64,000 bases of DNA from the NCBI GenBank assembly GCA_964572845.1, contig CAZNFX010000010.1, forward strand, positions 93,706 through 157,705. The letters are read 5' to 3'. Below the pieces are notes generated by a model. The model made no database searches. It saw nothing but the letters and a program-made list of their open reading frames with translations, and was not told the origin of the DNA. The position numbers and the translations under genes are program-made. Origin of the DNA: Bin55 sp964572845 (GTDB lineage Bacteria; Pseudomonadota; Gammaproteobacteria; Pseudomonadales; Azotimanducaceae). Positions 1 through 7,764 of this stretch are shown one piece after another (position 1 is the first letter of the stretch; the number at the start of each line of letters is the position of its first letter).

Positions 1-177
1 TATGCAGGTCTCGCGATCGCGATGGGCGCCGAAGGGATTCGAGTAACCGAAGCCAAGGAAATGGCTCCCGCTTTGCAGAGAGCCAAGCTCCTTAATGAGG
101 AAGGTAAGACTGTTCTGATTGATGTGCGAACACGTGCGGAAGACTCGAGAGCGCCAGAACGTTTCGCATCGACTTAA
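1..177 (+). CDS. C-terminal end of a thiamine-pyrophosphate-dependent enzyme (partial)
   Basis: The window opens inside a gene whose last 58 codons are visible, ending in TAA at 175-177. The sequence (YAGLAIAMGAEGIRV, then VLIDVRTRAED and a final APERF stretch) has the form of the C-terminal TPP-binding domain of the acetolactate synthase / oxalyl-CoA decarboxylase superfamily, where a 'GxxAxAMGAxGxxV' helix and a 'P.LIDV' strand close the domain. The substrate cannot be told from this tail. An oxalate-type carrier gene follows within 2.5 kb, so an oxalyl-CoA decarboxylase-like role is possible, but the tail reads at least as much like acetolactate synthase paralogues. The missing N-terminus lies outside the window. 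Confidence 0.75.
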   Translation, partial: YAGLAIAMGAEGIRVTEAKEMAPALQRAKLLNEEGKTVLIDVRTRAEDSRAPERFAST

Positions 178-357
178 CGGGAATCTGTGAATGAGTGCAA
201 AATATTGCGTGCATCAACTGTCGGCCCAAGAATGGAAGTTCGCGGATACACATATCATTTAGTGAAACATTCGGAAGGGATTGGAGCATTATTGCGTTCG
301 CGGTGCAATTCGCCATGGATCGCACGGCTACTGGGTTTTAGACTTAAATAGATTGGA

Positions 358-1650
358 ATGACATCGAGCAATCGCGCAATAACGGTCTCTAGACGCAGCT
401 TCGTCAGGTCCGTACTCGCGGGAACGATTGTCACTCCCTTTTTGGGAAGCAAACTACTTGGCCAAGCTTCCCTCGTCGAAGGGGTGAGCGACAGTCAAAT
501 TGTTCTGGGCACTTCTGCTGCCTTTACAGGACCTTCTCGCGGACTCGGCATTGAGCTGTATCGCGGTTCGATGGCGTACTTCTCCCATATAAACCATCAA
601 GGCGGGTTGTTTGGACGAGAGATCGTTCTCAAACTCTACGACGACAGCTACCAGCCCGATCCTGCAGTCACCAATACGACTCGCCTCATGGTCGATGACG
701 ACGTGTTCGCGCTGTTCGGTTATGTGGGAACACCAACTGTTACCCGTGTATTGCCTCTGCTGAAGAAGTTCCAGGATCGAAAGTTCATGCTCATGTTCCC
801 CTTTACGGGAGCACAACCGCAAAGAGAATTCCCTTATGGCGACTTTGCATTCAATCTCCGAGCTTCGTATCGACAGGAAACAGAAGGGCTTGTCGACAAC
901 TTCGTGGAAATCGGTCGCGAGCGGATAGGTGTGTTCTACCAGGCAGACGCCTATGGCAGAAGTGGGTGGGAGGGAGTGCGCAATGCGCTTGCCAAATATG
1001 GGTTGAATATTGTCGGTGAAGCCACCTACAGACGCGGAACGAAATTTACCTCGAATCTTCGAGACCAAGTCGAGATTCTGAAGGCTGCTCAACCACAGGC
1101 AATCGTCTGCATTGGTGCTTACGCAGCATGCGCAGCTTTTCTGCGCGATGCCATAGATCGAGAACTGCAGGTTCCCATAGCGAACGTGTCGTTCGTGGGA
1201 AGCGAAAATCTGCTCAAGTTGATCGACGACTCGCAAGAGCGCGGCGAGGACTACACCAAGTTTCTCGTCAACTCGCAGGTCGTACCCAGCTATACGGACG
1301 ATAGCCTGCCTGGCGTGGTTGAGTACGATTCGTTCATGGAGCAATATGCTCCCGAGGTTCCAACTGAGTTTGACGACGATCAGTATGCGACGTTCGACCG
1401 GAGCTTCGTAAGCTTGGAAGGATTTCTCAATGCGAAACTCATGACCGAGATTCTTCGTCGTGTCGGATCCAGTCCCACTCGAGCCGATCTGGAGTCGGCC
1501 GTGTTTTCCATCAGCGATTTCGATCTTGGTATTGGGGAGAATGTTTCCTTCAGCGCTGATCGGCGCCAAGGACTCGACAGGGTTTACTACACAGTAGTTG
1601 AAGATGGCGTATTCGTGCCATTGCGAGATTGGAAGGGCTCGTTTTCATAA
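358..1650 (+). CDS. ABC-type branched-chain amino acid-like periplasmic binding protein (Tat-type signal)
   Basis: This 430-residue protein belongs to the leucine/amide-binding type of periplasmic binding proteins (Peripla_BP_6). The N-terminus carries an SRRSFVR motif followed by a hydrophobic stretch, which suggests twin-arginine export. The mature part has the family pattern: 'LGTSAAFTGPSRGLG' at the start of lobe 1, 'LFGYVGTPT' near residue 120 and 'GRSGWEGVRNALAKYG' near 200. No ABC permease or ATPase gene is nearby. Its stop codon overlaps the start of the next gene (TAATG at 1648-1652), and that gene encodes a membrane protein with a periplasmic loop. It may therefore present a ligand to a receptor rather than feed a transporter; this is inference. 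Confidence 0.85.
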   Translation: MTSSNRAITVSRRSFVRSVLAGTIVTPFLGSKLLGQASLVEGVSDSQIVLGTSAAFTGPSRGLGIELYRGSMAYFSHINHQGGLFGREIVLKLYDDSYQPDPAVTNTTRLMVDDDVFALFGYVGTPTVTRVLPLLKKFQDRKFMLMFPFTGAQPQREFPYGDFAFNLRASYRQETEGLVDNFVEIGRERIGVFYQADAYGRSGWEGVRNALAKYGLNIVGEATYRRGTKFTSNLRDQVEILKAAQPQAIVCIGAYAACAAFLRDAIDRELQVPIANVSFVGSENLLKLIDDSQERGEDYTKFLVNSQVVPSYTDDSLPGVVEYDSFMEQYAPEVPTEFDDDQYATFDRSFVSLEGFLNAKLMTEILRRVGSSPTRADLESAVFSISDFDLGIGENVSFSADRRQGLDRVYYTVVEDGVFVPLRDWKGSFS

Positions 1651-2393
1651 TGAAGATCACCAAACTATTTCAGCGGACCGTATTCGGGATCATTGCACTA
1701 TTCGGACTCATCGGCATTTCAACGTCGGTGCTCAGCATCAATGCGGTCGACAGTCACCTGTTCCGGGAGTACGAATCAAATAGCAAGGGAAATGCCCGGA
1801 CCATTGCTAACTCAAGCGTCGACATCATTCTCAATCGCGACCTATCCACACTGCAGTCTCTAATCGATCAATTTGTGGGAAATGAAGGCATCAGCTACAT
1901 CTACATTACGAACGAAAACGGGGAATTTCTGGCGCACACGTTCGTTCCTGGCATCCCTCAGTCCATCATCGACAGCGACGTCACGAAGACTGACACGGTC
2001 CAACGTACGATTCGAGGAATGGGGGACTTTGTCGAAGTGGCGAGTCCGATTCTGGCGGGTGTTGCCGGAGCGGTACACATTGGGATGGATCTCAAGTCGG
2101 TATCCATGAAGATCCAAGCCGCCATAGGAGCGCAGGTCTATCTGATTGCCATCGTTTTCTTCATTGGGATATTCGCGGCTATCTGGTTCGTTAACTTCGC
2201 ATCGAAACCGATCGAGATGCTTCAGTCCTACGCGATTGACCTTGCGAAGAACGAACCTGTCGATCAGGAAAAATACAAAAAACTACTGGAACGCAAGGAC
2301 GAGGCCGGCGACTTGGCTCGACTGTACCAATACTTCGCGACCGTGTCCGATCCAGACAAGCTTGGCGTGCCGCCAGGTTCTCCAGCCAAATGA
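1650..2393 (+). CDS. Two-helix membrane receptor-like protein without output domain
   Basis: 247 residues starting at the ATG that overlaps the preceding stop codon. A first transmembrane helix lies at about residues 8-30 and a second at about 165-190. The roughly 130-residue periplasmic segment between them resembles the Cache/PAS-like sensor folds of chemoreceptors and histidine kinases ('ISYIYITNENGEFLAHT', 'DFVEVASPILAGVAGAVHIGMD'). After TM2 comes a HAMP-like stretch ('SKPIEMLQSYAIDLA'), then only about 40 residues and no kinase, cyclase or methyl-accepting domain. Translational coupling to the binding-protein gene suggests the two act together at the inner membrane. The function is not known. 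It could be a truncated sensor or a signalling adaptor. Confidence 0.7.
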   Translation: MKITKLFQRTVFGIIALFGLIGISTSVLSINAVDSHLFREYESNSKGNARTIANSSVDIILNRDLSTLQSLIDQFVGNEGISYIYITNENGEFLAHTFVPGIPQSIIDSDVTKTDTVQRTIRGMGDFVEVASPILAGVAGAVHIGMDLKSVSMKIQAAIGAQVYLIAIVFFIGIFAAIWFVNFASKPIEMLQSYAIDLAKNEPVDQEKYKKLLERKDEAGDLARLYQYFATVSDPDKLGVPPGSPAK

Positions 2394-2407
2394 AGAGGTA
2401 GAGCTGC

Positions 2408-3754
2408 GTGGCTGCTGTGGACACACTGCCTTACCGCATTTCCCGCATAGGGCGTGGCATGCTCTGCATCCTTCTTCATCTGTGCTTCGGCACCGTCTAC
2501 GCATGGAGTTTCTTCCAGGTTCTTCTAGTCGATCATCTGGACTGGTCGTTCACTGACACGTCGATCTCCTTTGGGTTGACAATCTTTTCGCTCGGCTTGT
2601 CCGCAGCGTGGGCCGGAATGATGCTTCCCAAATTAGGTCCCCGCAAACTCGCTATCGCAGGCAGTGTTCTTTTCTGCAGCGGCTATTTCATCGCAAGCTG
2701 GGCGCTACACAACGACAACTTGGCGATGTTCCTGTTCGGCTATGGCTTCGTTGGCGGCACGGGTCTCGGTTTTGGCTACGTCGTGCCCGTCGCCACGGTT
2801 GCCAATTGGTTTCCCGAAAACAAAGGTCTCTCGACTGGATTGGTAGTCATGGGATTCGGCTTGGGAGCGCTGTTCCTCAGCAAGCTGTTGGCGCCGGCGC
2901 TCTTGGTTCACACCGAAGAGAACTTGCCGCAGGTGTTCTTGCTGCTCGGCGTGCTGTTCGCCTGTATTTTGCTACCGTCAAGTCTTTTTGTGACCAATCC
3001 TCCTCGCGTCGAAGCGACCCGCAAGACGCCTCTGGAGCAGGCCAGCGCGGCTGCAACGGACGAAGACCGCCCCGACTACGTTCGCAAGTGCGTGAGCTCG
3101 TACGAGTTCATCATCATGTGGCTCATCTTCTTCTTCAACATTGCGGCTGGAATTTCCGTGATTAGCTTCCAATCGCCTCTGCTTCAGGATGTATGGAAAT
3201 TGACCGACGCTACTGTCGAGCCAGAAGTCTTGGCAGTTTACGGCGCAAACCTGATTGCAGTCAGCTCCGTTTGCAACGGTGTTGGTCGTCTGCTGTGGGG
3301 GTTGCTGTCTGACCATATCGGCAGAGTCATGGTCTTCCGAATTCTGCTAGCCAGTCAGACTGTTGTTTTCGGCATACTCATGACCGAACGGGACCCATGG
3401 ATTTTCTCTGCGCTCGTCTGCTACATCATGCTGTGTTTCGGCGGCGGATTCGCGACCATGCCCTCGTTTGTCCTCGATGTGTTCGGTCAGAAGAAGATGT
3501 CGACTCTGTATGGGTTGATATTGACGGCCTGGTCCTTCGCAGGAATCATCGGTCCTCTCTACGTCGGATACCTCAAGGACAACTACCCCAATCGCGTGGT
3601 GATCTACTGTTTCTTGATCGGTGTACTGTTTCTCAGTCTCGGCTTCATCTTCTCGATGCTGCTCAGCAATGATCGCATTCGTCTAGGCAAACCAACGGTT
3701 CAATCCACACTCGAGAGGTTCAATATTCCTCTTCCCAAAGTGCTGAAGCAGTAA
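2408..3754 (+). CDS. OFA-family (oxalate/formate antiporter type) MFS transporter
   Basis: 448 residues from a GTG start preceded by a GAGGT ribosome-binding site. It has twelve predicted transmembrane helices with the OxlT-like signature: 'GTVYAWSFFQ' in helix 1, 'FGYGFVGGTGLGFGYVVPVATVANWFP' around residues 115-140, and 'GVGRLLWGLLSDHIGR' in the second half (quoted in parts; the family is oxalate/formate and monocarboxylate carriers). It would move a small carboxylate across the inner membrane. It lies 14 bp downstream of the receptor-like gene and probably shares its transcript with the binding protein. The substrate is unproven: OFA members include oxalate/formate exchangers and uptake carriers for other organic acids. 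Confidence 0.85.
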   Translation: MAAVDTLPYRISRIGRGMLCILLHLCFGTVYAWSFFQVLLVDHLDWSFTDTSISFGLTIFSLGLSAAWAGMMLPKLGPRKLAIAGSVLFCSGYFIASWALHNDNLAMFLFGYGFVGGTGLGFGYVVPVATVANWFPENKGLSTGLVVMGFGLGALFLSKLLAPALLVHTEENLPQVFLLLGVLFACILLPSSLFVTNPPRVEATRKTPLEQASAAATDEDRPDYVRKCVSSYEFIIMWLIFFFNIAAGISVISFQSPLLQDVWKLTDATVEPEVLAVYGANLIAVSSVCNGVGRLLWGLLSDHIGRVMVFRILLASQTVVFGILMTERDPWIFSALVCYIMLCFGGGFATMPSFVLDVFGQKKMSTLYGLILTAWSFAGIIGPLYVGYLKDNYPNRVVIYCFLIGVLFLSLGFIFSMLLSNDRIRLGKPTVQSTLERFNIPLPKVLKQ

Positions 3755-3805
3755 ATCCGTTCGTTCTTGCAGTTCTAGTCGTCCCTCGAGCCCACAAGCC
3801 AGAAC

Positions 3806-4156
3806 CTAGGAGGACGCGGCGGCGGCAGCACCGGCGGCGGCAACTGCGGCCGCACTTGCCATGGCGGCTTGGGCAGCCTGCACGGCCGCCGCAACCGCAG
3901 CTTCGGACTGGCTGCCCAAAATGCAAACACTCCCGCCGAGTCCTAGAGGCACATTCCAGTTGATTGAGCCAGTCTCGGGGTTCAGCGCGAACAACTCGCC
4001 TCGTGCGGCGGCGAAAATTGCATCTTCTTCAACAAGAAGCGTGGTGCTGCCGCTAAAACGCTTCAGTCGTGTTCTCCAGAGCTCATTGCCATCTTGCTTG
4101 CGAATGCAAATCACCTGTCCGCCGATTCCGACGAAGAGACTACCTCTGCCGTGCAT
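3806..4156 (-). CDS. Miniature PQQ-blade protein with poly-alanine tail
   Basis: 116 residues. An ATG at 4154-4156 with an AGGAAGAG ribosome-binding site fits better than the longer open frame upstream. Residues about 1-80 are one to two blades of a PQQ/BamB-like beta-propeller: 'GQVICIRKQDGNELW', then 'AARGELFALNPETGSINW' and 'SVCILGSQSEAA'. No signal peptide is present, so it is probably cytoplasmic. The last ~35 residues are almost only Ala with Gln, Ser, Gly and Val. It is a paralogue of the gene just upstream (39 bp away) and the pair look like a tandem duplication. A full propeller needs about eight blades, so a single-blade protein would have to oligomerise or act as a small independent unit. 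Function unknown. Confidence 0.6.
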   Translation of the reverse strand: MHGRGSLFVGIGGQVICIRKQDGNELWRTRLKRFSGSTTLLVEEDAIFAAARGELFALNPETGSINWNVPLGLGGSVCILGSQSEAAVAAAVQAAQAAMASAAAVAAAGAAAAASS

Positions 4157-4194
4157 GACTTCTCTTCCTGAGCTAAGTGCTATAGGGACCCGGT

Positions 4195-4479
4195 CTAGGC
4201 CACTTGGGAATCGCTTGCAAGAATGCAGACACCGCCACCTGCTTTCATGGGTTTTCTCCAATGAATGGCACCGGAATCAGGACTCAACGCAAAGATTTCG
4301 CCGCGAGCGGCGGCGTAGACTACATCACTTTCAACGAGAATCGTCGTGATGTCGCCGCCCCATCTCAGGAGCTTGGTTCGCCAAAGCTCCTTGCCCGTTC
4401 GCTTTTGAACGCAAATTACACGCCCGTGAGATGCTATATAGAGATTGTCGCGATCTTGCATGATTTCCTGCCCAACCAT
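4195..4479 (-). CDS. Miniature PQQ-blade protein, paralogue of the next gene
   Basis: 94 residues containing the same layout as its downstream neighbour: 'GRVICVQKRTGKELWRT', 'AARGEIFALSPDSGAIHW' and 'GVCILASDSQVA' at the C-terminus. The 'G.W' and 'ALxPxxGxxxW' pattern is the hallmark of PQQ/BamB-like propeller blades, but only one to two blades are present and no export signal is seen. It is divergent from the thiC riboswitch transcript and is followed after 39 bp by its copy, so both probably form a small operon. It lacks the poly-Ala tail of the copy. The start is the ATG at 4479, inside a 'MVGQEIMQDR' start; the second Met is an alternative. Function unknown. Confidence 0.6.
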   Translation of the reverse strand: MVGQEIMQDRDNLYIASHGRVICVQKRTGKELWRTKLLRWGGDITTILVESDVVYAAARGEIFALSPDSGAIHWRKPMKAGGGVCILASDSQVA

Positions 4480-4586
4480 CTTGGCAATTGAAACTGTCGC
4501 TCATGAATTGCTGGCGTCTTGCTCCTCGGCAACACCACTGCATGTTGCGCGAACTAGAACCTGCAGCACATAAGTGTGACGCACTA

Positions 4587-4592
4587 TATACT
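4587..4592 (+). promoter_or_regulatory. Candidate -10 box of the thiamine operon
   Basis: TATACT lies about 9 bases before the first paired base of the TPP riboswitch at 4601, which would start transcription just at the riboswitch. A good -35 hexamer is not evident, so this is a weak call. Confidence 0.4.
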
Positions 4593-4600
4593 AAGGTTCT

Positions 4601-4685
4601 GTCGGGGTACCTTTCGGTTGAGACGCGAAGCGCGAACCCGTTGAACCTGATCCGGTTAACACCGGCGTAGGGAACGAACCCCGAC
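4601..4685 (+). promoter_or_regulatory. TPP riboswitch (THI element) controlling thiC operon
   Basis: The conserved core is directly visible: a UGAGA motif at 4619-4623, then ACCCGTTGAACCTGATC (4636-4652), GGTTAACACCGG and the closing GCGTAGGGA. The closing stem P1 pairs GTCGGGG (4601-4607) with CCCCGAC (4679-4685) without mismatch. The element ends 23 bases before the thiC start and includes the region just upstream of the ribosome-binding site, so control at translation initiation (TPP-bound form hiding the start region) is the likely mode, as for most gammaproteobacterial thiC. TPP binding would shut off thiC, thiO, thiS and thiG together. Confidence 0.97.
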
Positions 4686-4708
4686 CGCTCCAGGAACGGG
4701 GATACATC

Positions 4709-6595
4709 ATGTCAAAGAACTTCAATCCTTCGCATGTCGCTGGCATGGACGAAGATGCACTGCAACCACTGCCGGGATCCCGAAAGATCCACATCGAGGG
4801 AAACAATGGCATGCGGGTTGCCATGCGCGAAATCGTCGTCACGCCCACACCGGCTCAGGGAACGCCAAACGACAACACCCCAACTTTAGAACGCAACCCG
4901 CCGGTCCGCGTCTATGACACTTCAGGTCCCTATACGGATCCCGACATTGAGACGAACGTTCGAAAGGGATTGCCGAGATTTCGCGAGCGCTGGATAGATT
5001 CACGAGGCGACACCGAACTGCTTGACGACTTCAGTTCAACGTTCAGTCGTGACCGCAACCGAGATGCCAAGCTTTCCGCTCTGCGCTACGGCCAGCCACC
5101 AACGCCACGCCGAGCAAAGCGAGATGCAAATGTCACGCAGCTTCACTACGCACGGCGGGGAATCGTCACACCGGAAATGGAATACATTGCCACTCGCGAG
5201 AACCTTGCACGTGCAAATCCGGACTACTTGGACGAACAGCATCCTGGCAGAGACTTCGGAGCTGCCATCCCGAGGGAAATAACGCCCGAATTCGTGAGGT
5301 CCGAAGTAGCTAGGGGACGTGCAATCATCCCCTGCAACGTCAATCATCCGGAAACCGAACCCATGATCATCGGCCGAAACTTTCTGGTGAAGATCAACGG
5401 CAACATCGGCAATTCGGCTGTTACGTCGAGCATTGAGGAAGAAGTGGCCAAGATGATTTGGGCTACCCGATGGGGCGCGGACACCGTCATGGATCTTTCC
5501 ACAGGAAAGAACATCCACGAGACTCGTGAATGGATCATTCGCAATTCGCCGGTACCGATAGGCACCGTGCCCATTTACCAAGCTCTAGAGAAGACCAACG
5601 GAATCGCCGAAGATTTGACTTGGGAGTTGTTCAAGGACACCCTCATAGAGCAAGCAGAACAAGGCGTCGACTACTTCACCATACATGCCGGAGTCCGACT
5701 TCCGTTCATTCCTCTTACCGCCAGACGGACCACAGGAATCGTCAGTCGCGGCGGGTCCATCATGGCGAAGTGGTGTCTTGCACATCACAAAGAGAGCTTC
5801 CTCTACGAGCATTTCGAGGACATTTGCGAGATCATGAAAGCCTACGACATCTCCTTCTCTCTTGGAGATGGCTTGCGCCCCGGATCCATTGCGGATGCAA
5901 ATGATGAAGCCCAGTTCGCAGAATTGGAGACCTTGGGTGAACTCACCCAGATCGCTTGGAAGCATGACGTGCAAACGATGATCGAAGGTCCAGGCCACGT
6001 GCCCATGCAGCTGATCAAGCAGAACATGGACAAGCAACTTGAAGCTTGCGACGAAGCTCCGTTCTACACGCTTGGCCCCCTGACGACCGACATTGCCCCG
6101 GGATACGACCACATTACGTCCGCCATCGGAGCCGCCATGATCGGTTGGTATGGATGCGCCATGCTTTGCTATGTCACCCCGAAGGAGCATCTTGGACTAC
6201 CGGATAGGGAAGATGTGCGTGAAGGCATCATTGCCTACAAGATCGCTGCGCACGCAGCAGACTTGGCGAAGGGGCACCCCGGTGCCCAGATTCGCGACAA
6301 TGCTCTATCCAAAGCCCGATTCGAGTTTCGATGGCAAGATCAGTTCAATCTTGGACTTGATCCCAACAAGGCGCAGGACTTCCATGACGAGACTTTGCCC
6401 AAACAGTCGGCAAAGCTCGCCCATTTCTGTTCGATGTGCGGACCGAAGTTCTGCTCGATGAAAATTAGCCAAGAAATCCGAGAGGCTGCGGGAATTAGTG
6501 AGGAAGCAGTCCGACTTGTCGATGTCGAAGCGGAACTGGCGGAAAAGGCAAGGGAATTTCGGGAGGCTGGCAGCGAGATTTATTCCAAGGTCTAG
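4709..6595 (+). CDS. thiC: Phosphomethylpyrimidine synthase ThiC
   Basis: 628 residues, normal for the gammaproteobacterial enzyme. ThiC is a non-canonical radical-SAM enzyme that converts aminoimidazole ribotide to hydroxymethylpyrimidine phosphate, the pyrimidine half of thiamine. The C-terminal cluster motif CxxCxxxxC is present at Cys574, Cys577 and Cys582 (CSMCGPKFC). Family blocks such as 'GNIGNSAVTSSIEEEV', 'MDLSTGKNIHETREWI' and 'EGPGHVPM' are intact. The gene is the first of four under the TPP riboswitch and starts at the ATG 23 bases behind it. Its stop is 3 bases from the TTG start of thiO. Confidence 0.98.
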   Translation: MSKNFNPSHVAGMDEDALQPLPGSRKIHIEGNNGMRVAMREIVVTPTPAQGTPNDNTPTLERNPPVRVYDTSGPYTDPDIETNVRKGLPRFRERWIDSRGDTELLDDFSSTFSRDRNRDAKLSALRYGQPPTPRRAKRDANVTQLHYARRGIVTPEMEYIATRENLARANPDYLDEQHPGRDFGAAIPREITPEFVRSEVARGRAIIPCNVNHPETEPMIIGRNFLVKINGNIGNSAVTSSIEEEVAKMIWATRWGADTVMDLSTGKNIHETREWIIRNSPVPIGTVPIYQALEKTNGIAEDLTWELFKDTLIEQAEQGVDYFTIHAGVRLPFIPLTARRTTGIVSRGGSIMAKWCLAHHKESFLYEHFEDICEIMKAYDISFSLGDGLRPGSIADANDEAQFAELETLGELTQIAWKHDVQTMIEGPGHVPMQLIKQNMDKQLEACDEAPFYTLGPLTTDIAPGYDHITSAIGAAMIGWYGCAMLCYVTPKEHLGLPDREDVREGIIAYKIAAHAADLAKGHPGAQIRDNALSKARFEFRWQDQFNLGLDPNKAQDFHDETLPKQSAKLAHFCSMCGPKFCSMKISQEIREAAGISEEAVRLVDVEAELAEKAREFREAGSEIYSKV

Positions 6596-6598
6596 GTT

Positions 6599-7567
6599 TT
6601 GGAAGTCAAGGTTGCTGGGGCGGGGCTCATTGGACCCTTGCTGGGATGGCGCTTCTCAATTCAACACCATGAAGTCACGATTTACGAGCGTGACCGTGAA
6701 CACTGTCCCACGAGTGCGGCGTATGTTGCAGCGTCGATGTTAGCGGCCCAAAGCGAACGCCCCGAGTCGAATGAAATTGTGTGGCAAATGGCACAGGAAA
6801 GTTTGCGAATTTGGCCGGTTTGGCTAGACGAGCTCAACGTTCCCTACGGCATGGATGGCTCAATAATCTTGGCGCATCCAAACGACGAGAGTCTGCTGCG
6901 CAAATTCGAGTCGAGCCTTCGGCGACACGGAGTCGCCGCCTATAAGACCTTGCAGAAGAGCGAGTTAAACGCGATCGAACCCGATCTATCGCATCGGTTC
7001 AATCGCGGTCTTTACTTGGAAGAGGAAGGGTGGATTGACAATCGAGCGCTGCTTCTCGCGCTGAAAGAGCGGTGCGGTCGCATCTGCTACAACACTCAAG
7101 TGGACCCATTTGAATTGGAAGCCGATCTTGTCCTGGACTGCCGCGGTGTGGGATCGAACCATCCTGAGATTCGAGGCGTAAGAGGTGAAGTAGTCCGTCT
7201 GCACGCGCCAGCTGTCGCACTCTCGCGTCCCGTTCGACTGTTGCATCCCAAGTACAGCCTGTACGTCGCGCCCCGCGACAAAGATCACTACGTCATAGGT
7301 GCTACGCAACTCGAAAGCGAATACGGTGGCGGCGTGACAGTGCGTAGCGCTTTGGAACTTCTCTCAGCTGCCTTCACGATCCATGAAGGATTTGAAGAAG
7401 CGGAGATCGTTGAGTTGGGTACAGGATTGCGACCGGCGTTTCCCGACAATTCTCCTCGCGTAGAGTGGCGCGATGGTGTGCTGAGCGTCAACGGTCTCTA
7501 TCGACATGGCTATCTCATCGCACCCGCAATCGTCACCGCGGCAACTGCCGAGGCCTTCAACAGATGA
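6599..7567 (+). CDS. thiO: FAD-dependent glycine oxidase ThiO
   Basis: 322 residues from a TTG start. It opens with the FAD-binding motif GAGLIG (residues 7-12) and matches the DAO/ThiO family, including 'SAAYVAASMLAAQSE' with the AAxMLA block and a C-terminal 'VNGLYRHGYLIAPA' segment, where the Arg-His-Gly part is typical of ThiO. The enzyme oxidises glycine to the iminoglycine (dehydroglycine) that ThiG uses to build the thiazole ring; it replaces the oxygen-sensitive ThiH and so points to an aerobic life style. Its stop overlaps the thiS start by ATGA. The family also includes other D-amino-acid oxidases, but the operon context settles the role. Confidence 0.93.
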   Translation: MEVKVAGAGLIGPLLGWRFSIQHHEVTIYERDREHCPTSAAYVAASMLAAQSERPESNEIVWQMAQESLRIWPVWLDELNVPYGMDGSIILAHPNDESLLRKFESSLRRHGVAAYKTLQKSELNAIEPDLSHRFNRGLYLEEEGWIDNRALLLALKERCGRICYNTQVDPFELEADLVLDCRGVGSNHPEIRGVRGEVVRLHAPAVALSRPVRLLHPKYSLYVAPRDKDHYVIGATQLESEYGGGVTVRSALELLSAAFTIHEGFEEAEIVELGTGLRPAFPDNSPRVEWRDGVLSVNGLYRHGYLIAPAIVTAATAEAFNR

Positions 7568-7761
7568 ACATCGTGGTCAATGGCCAGGACGTCGAAACCG
7601 CTTCCCAAGAATTGAAGTCCATAGTCGAATCATTGGGGTATCAATGCAACAAAGTGGTCATAGCCGTAAATCAAGAATTCATTGCAAAGGAGAATTGGGA
7701 AGAATTCCGTGTTGCGGCCGGTGATACGTTGGATGTGCTTACTCCGGTGGAGGGAGGCTAG
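7564..7761 (+). CDS. thiS: Sulfur carrier protein ThiS
   Basis: 65 residues starting at the ATG that overlaps the thiO stop. It is a ubiquitin-fold protein ending in the diagnostic Gly-Gly (VEGG), which is adenylated and then converted to a thiocarboxylate to deliver sulfur to ThiG. 'MNIVVNGQ' at the start and 'DTLDVLTPVEGG' at the end match the family closely, though the usual 'AVAVN' strand reads 'KVVIAVNQEFI'. The activating enzyme ThiF is not in this window and must be encoded elsewhere or replaced by MoeB. Confidence 0.96.
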   Translation: MNIVVNGQDVETASQELKSIVESLGYQCNKVVIAVNQEFIAKENWEEFRVAAGDTLDVLTPVEGG

Positions 7762-7764
7762 ATC

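Noticed and set aside
454..1569. Long minus-strand frame (371 codons) opposite the binding-protein gene
   Set aside because: It lies wholly within a gene with clear family likeness and has no homologous blocks of its own; mirror frames of this length arise from codon bias.
4195..4197. Possibility that the two PQQ-blade genes are one gene split by a recoded stop
   Set aside because: The stop is TAG, the next copy starts again from the same alignment point with its own ribosome-binding site, and the frame between does not align with a blade. Tandem duplication explains it better.
3861..4349. Plus-strand Ala/Arg-rich frame opposite the PQQ-blade pair
   Set aside because: Runs across both minus-strand genes and their spacer; the blade motifs are seen only on the minus strand.
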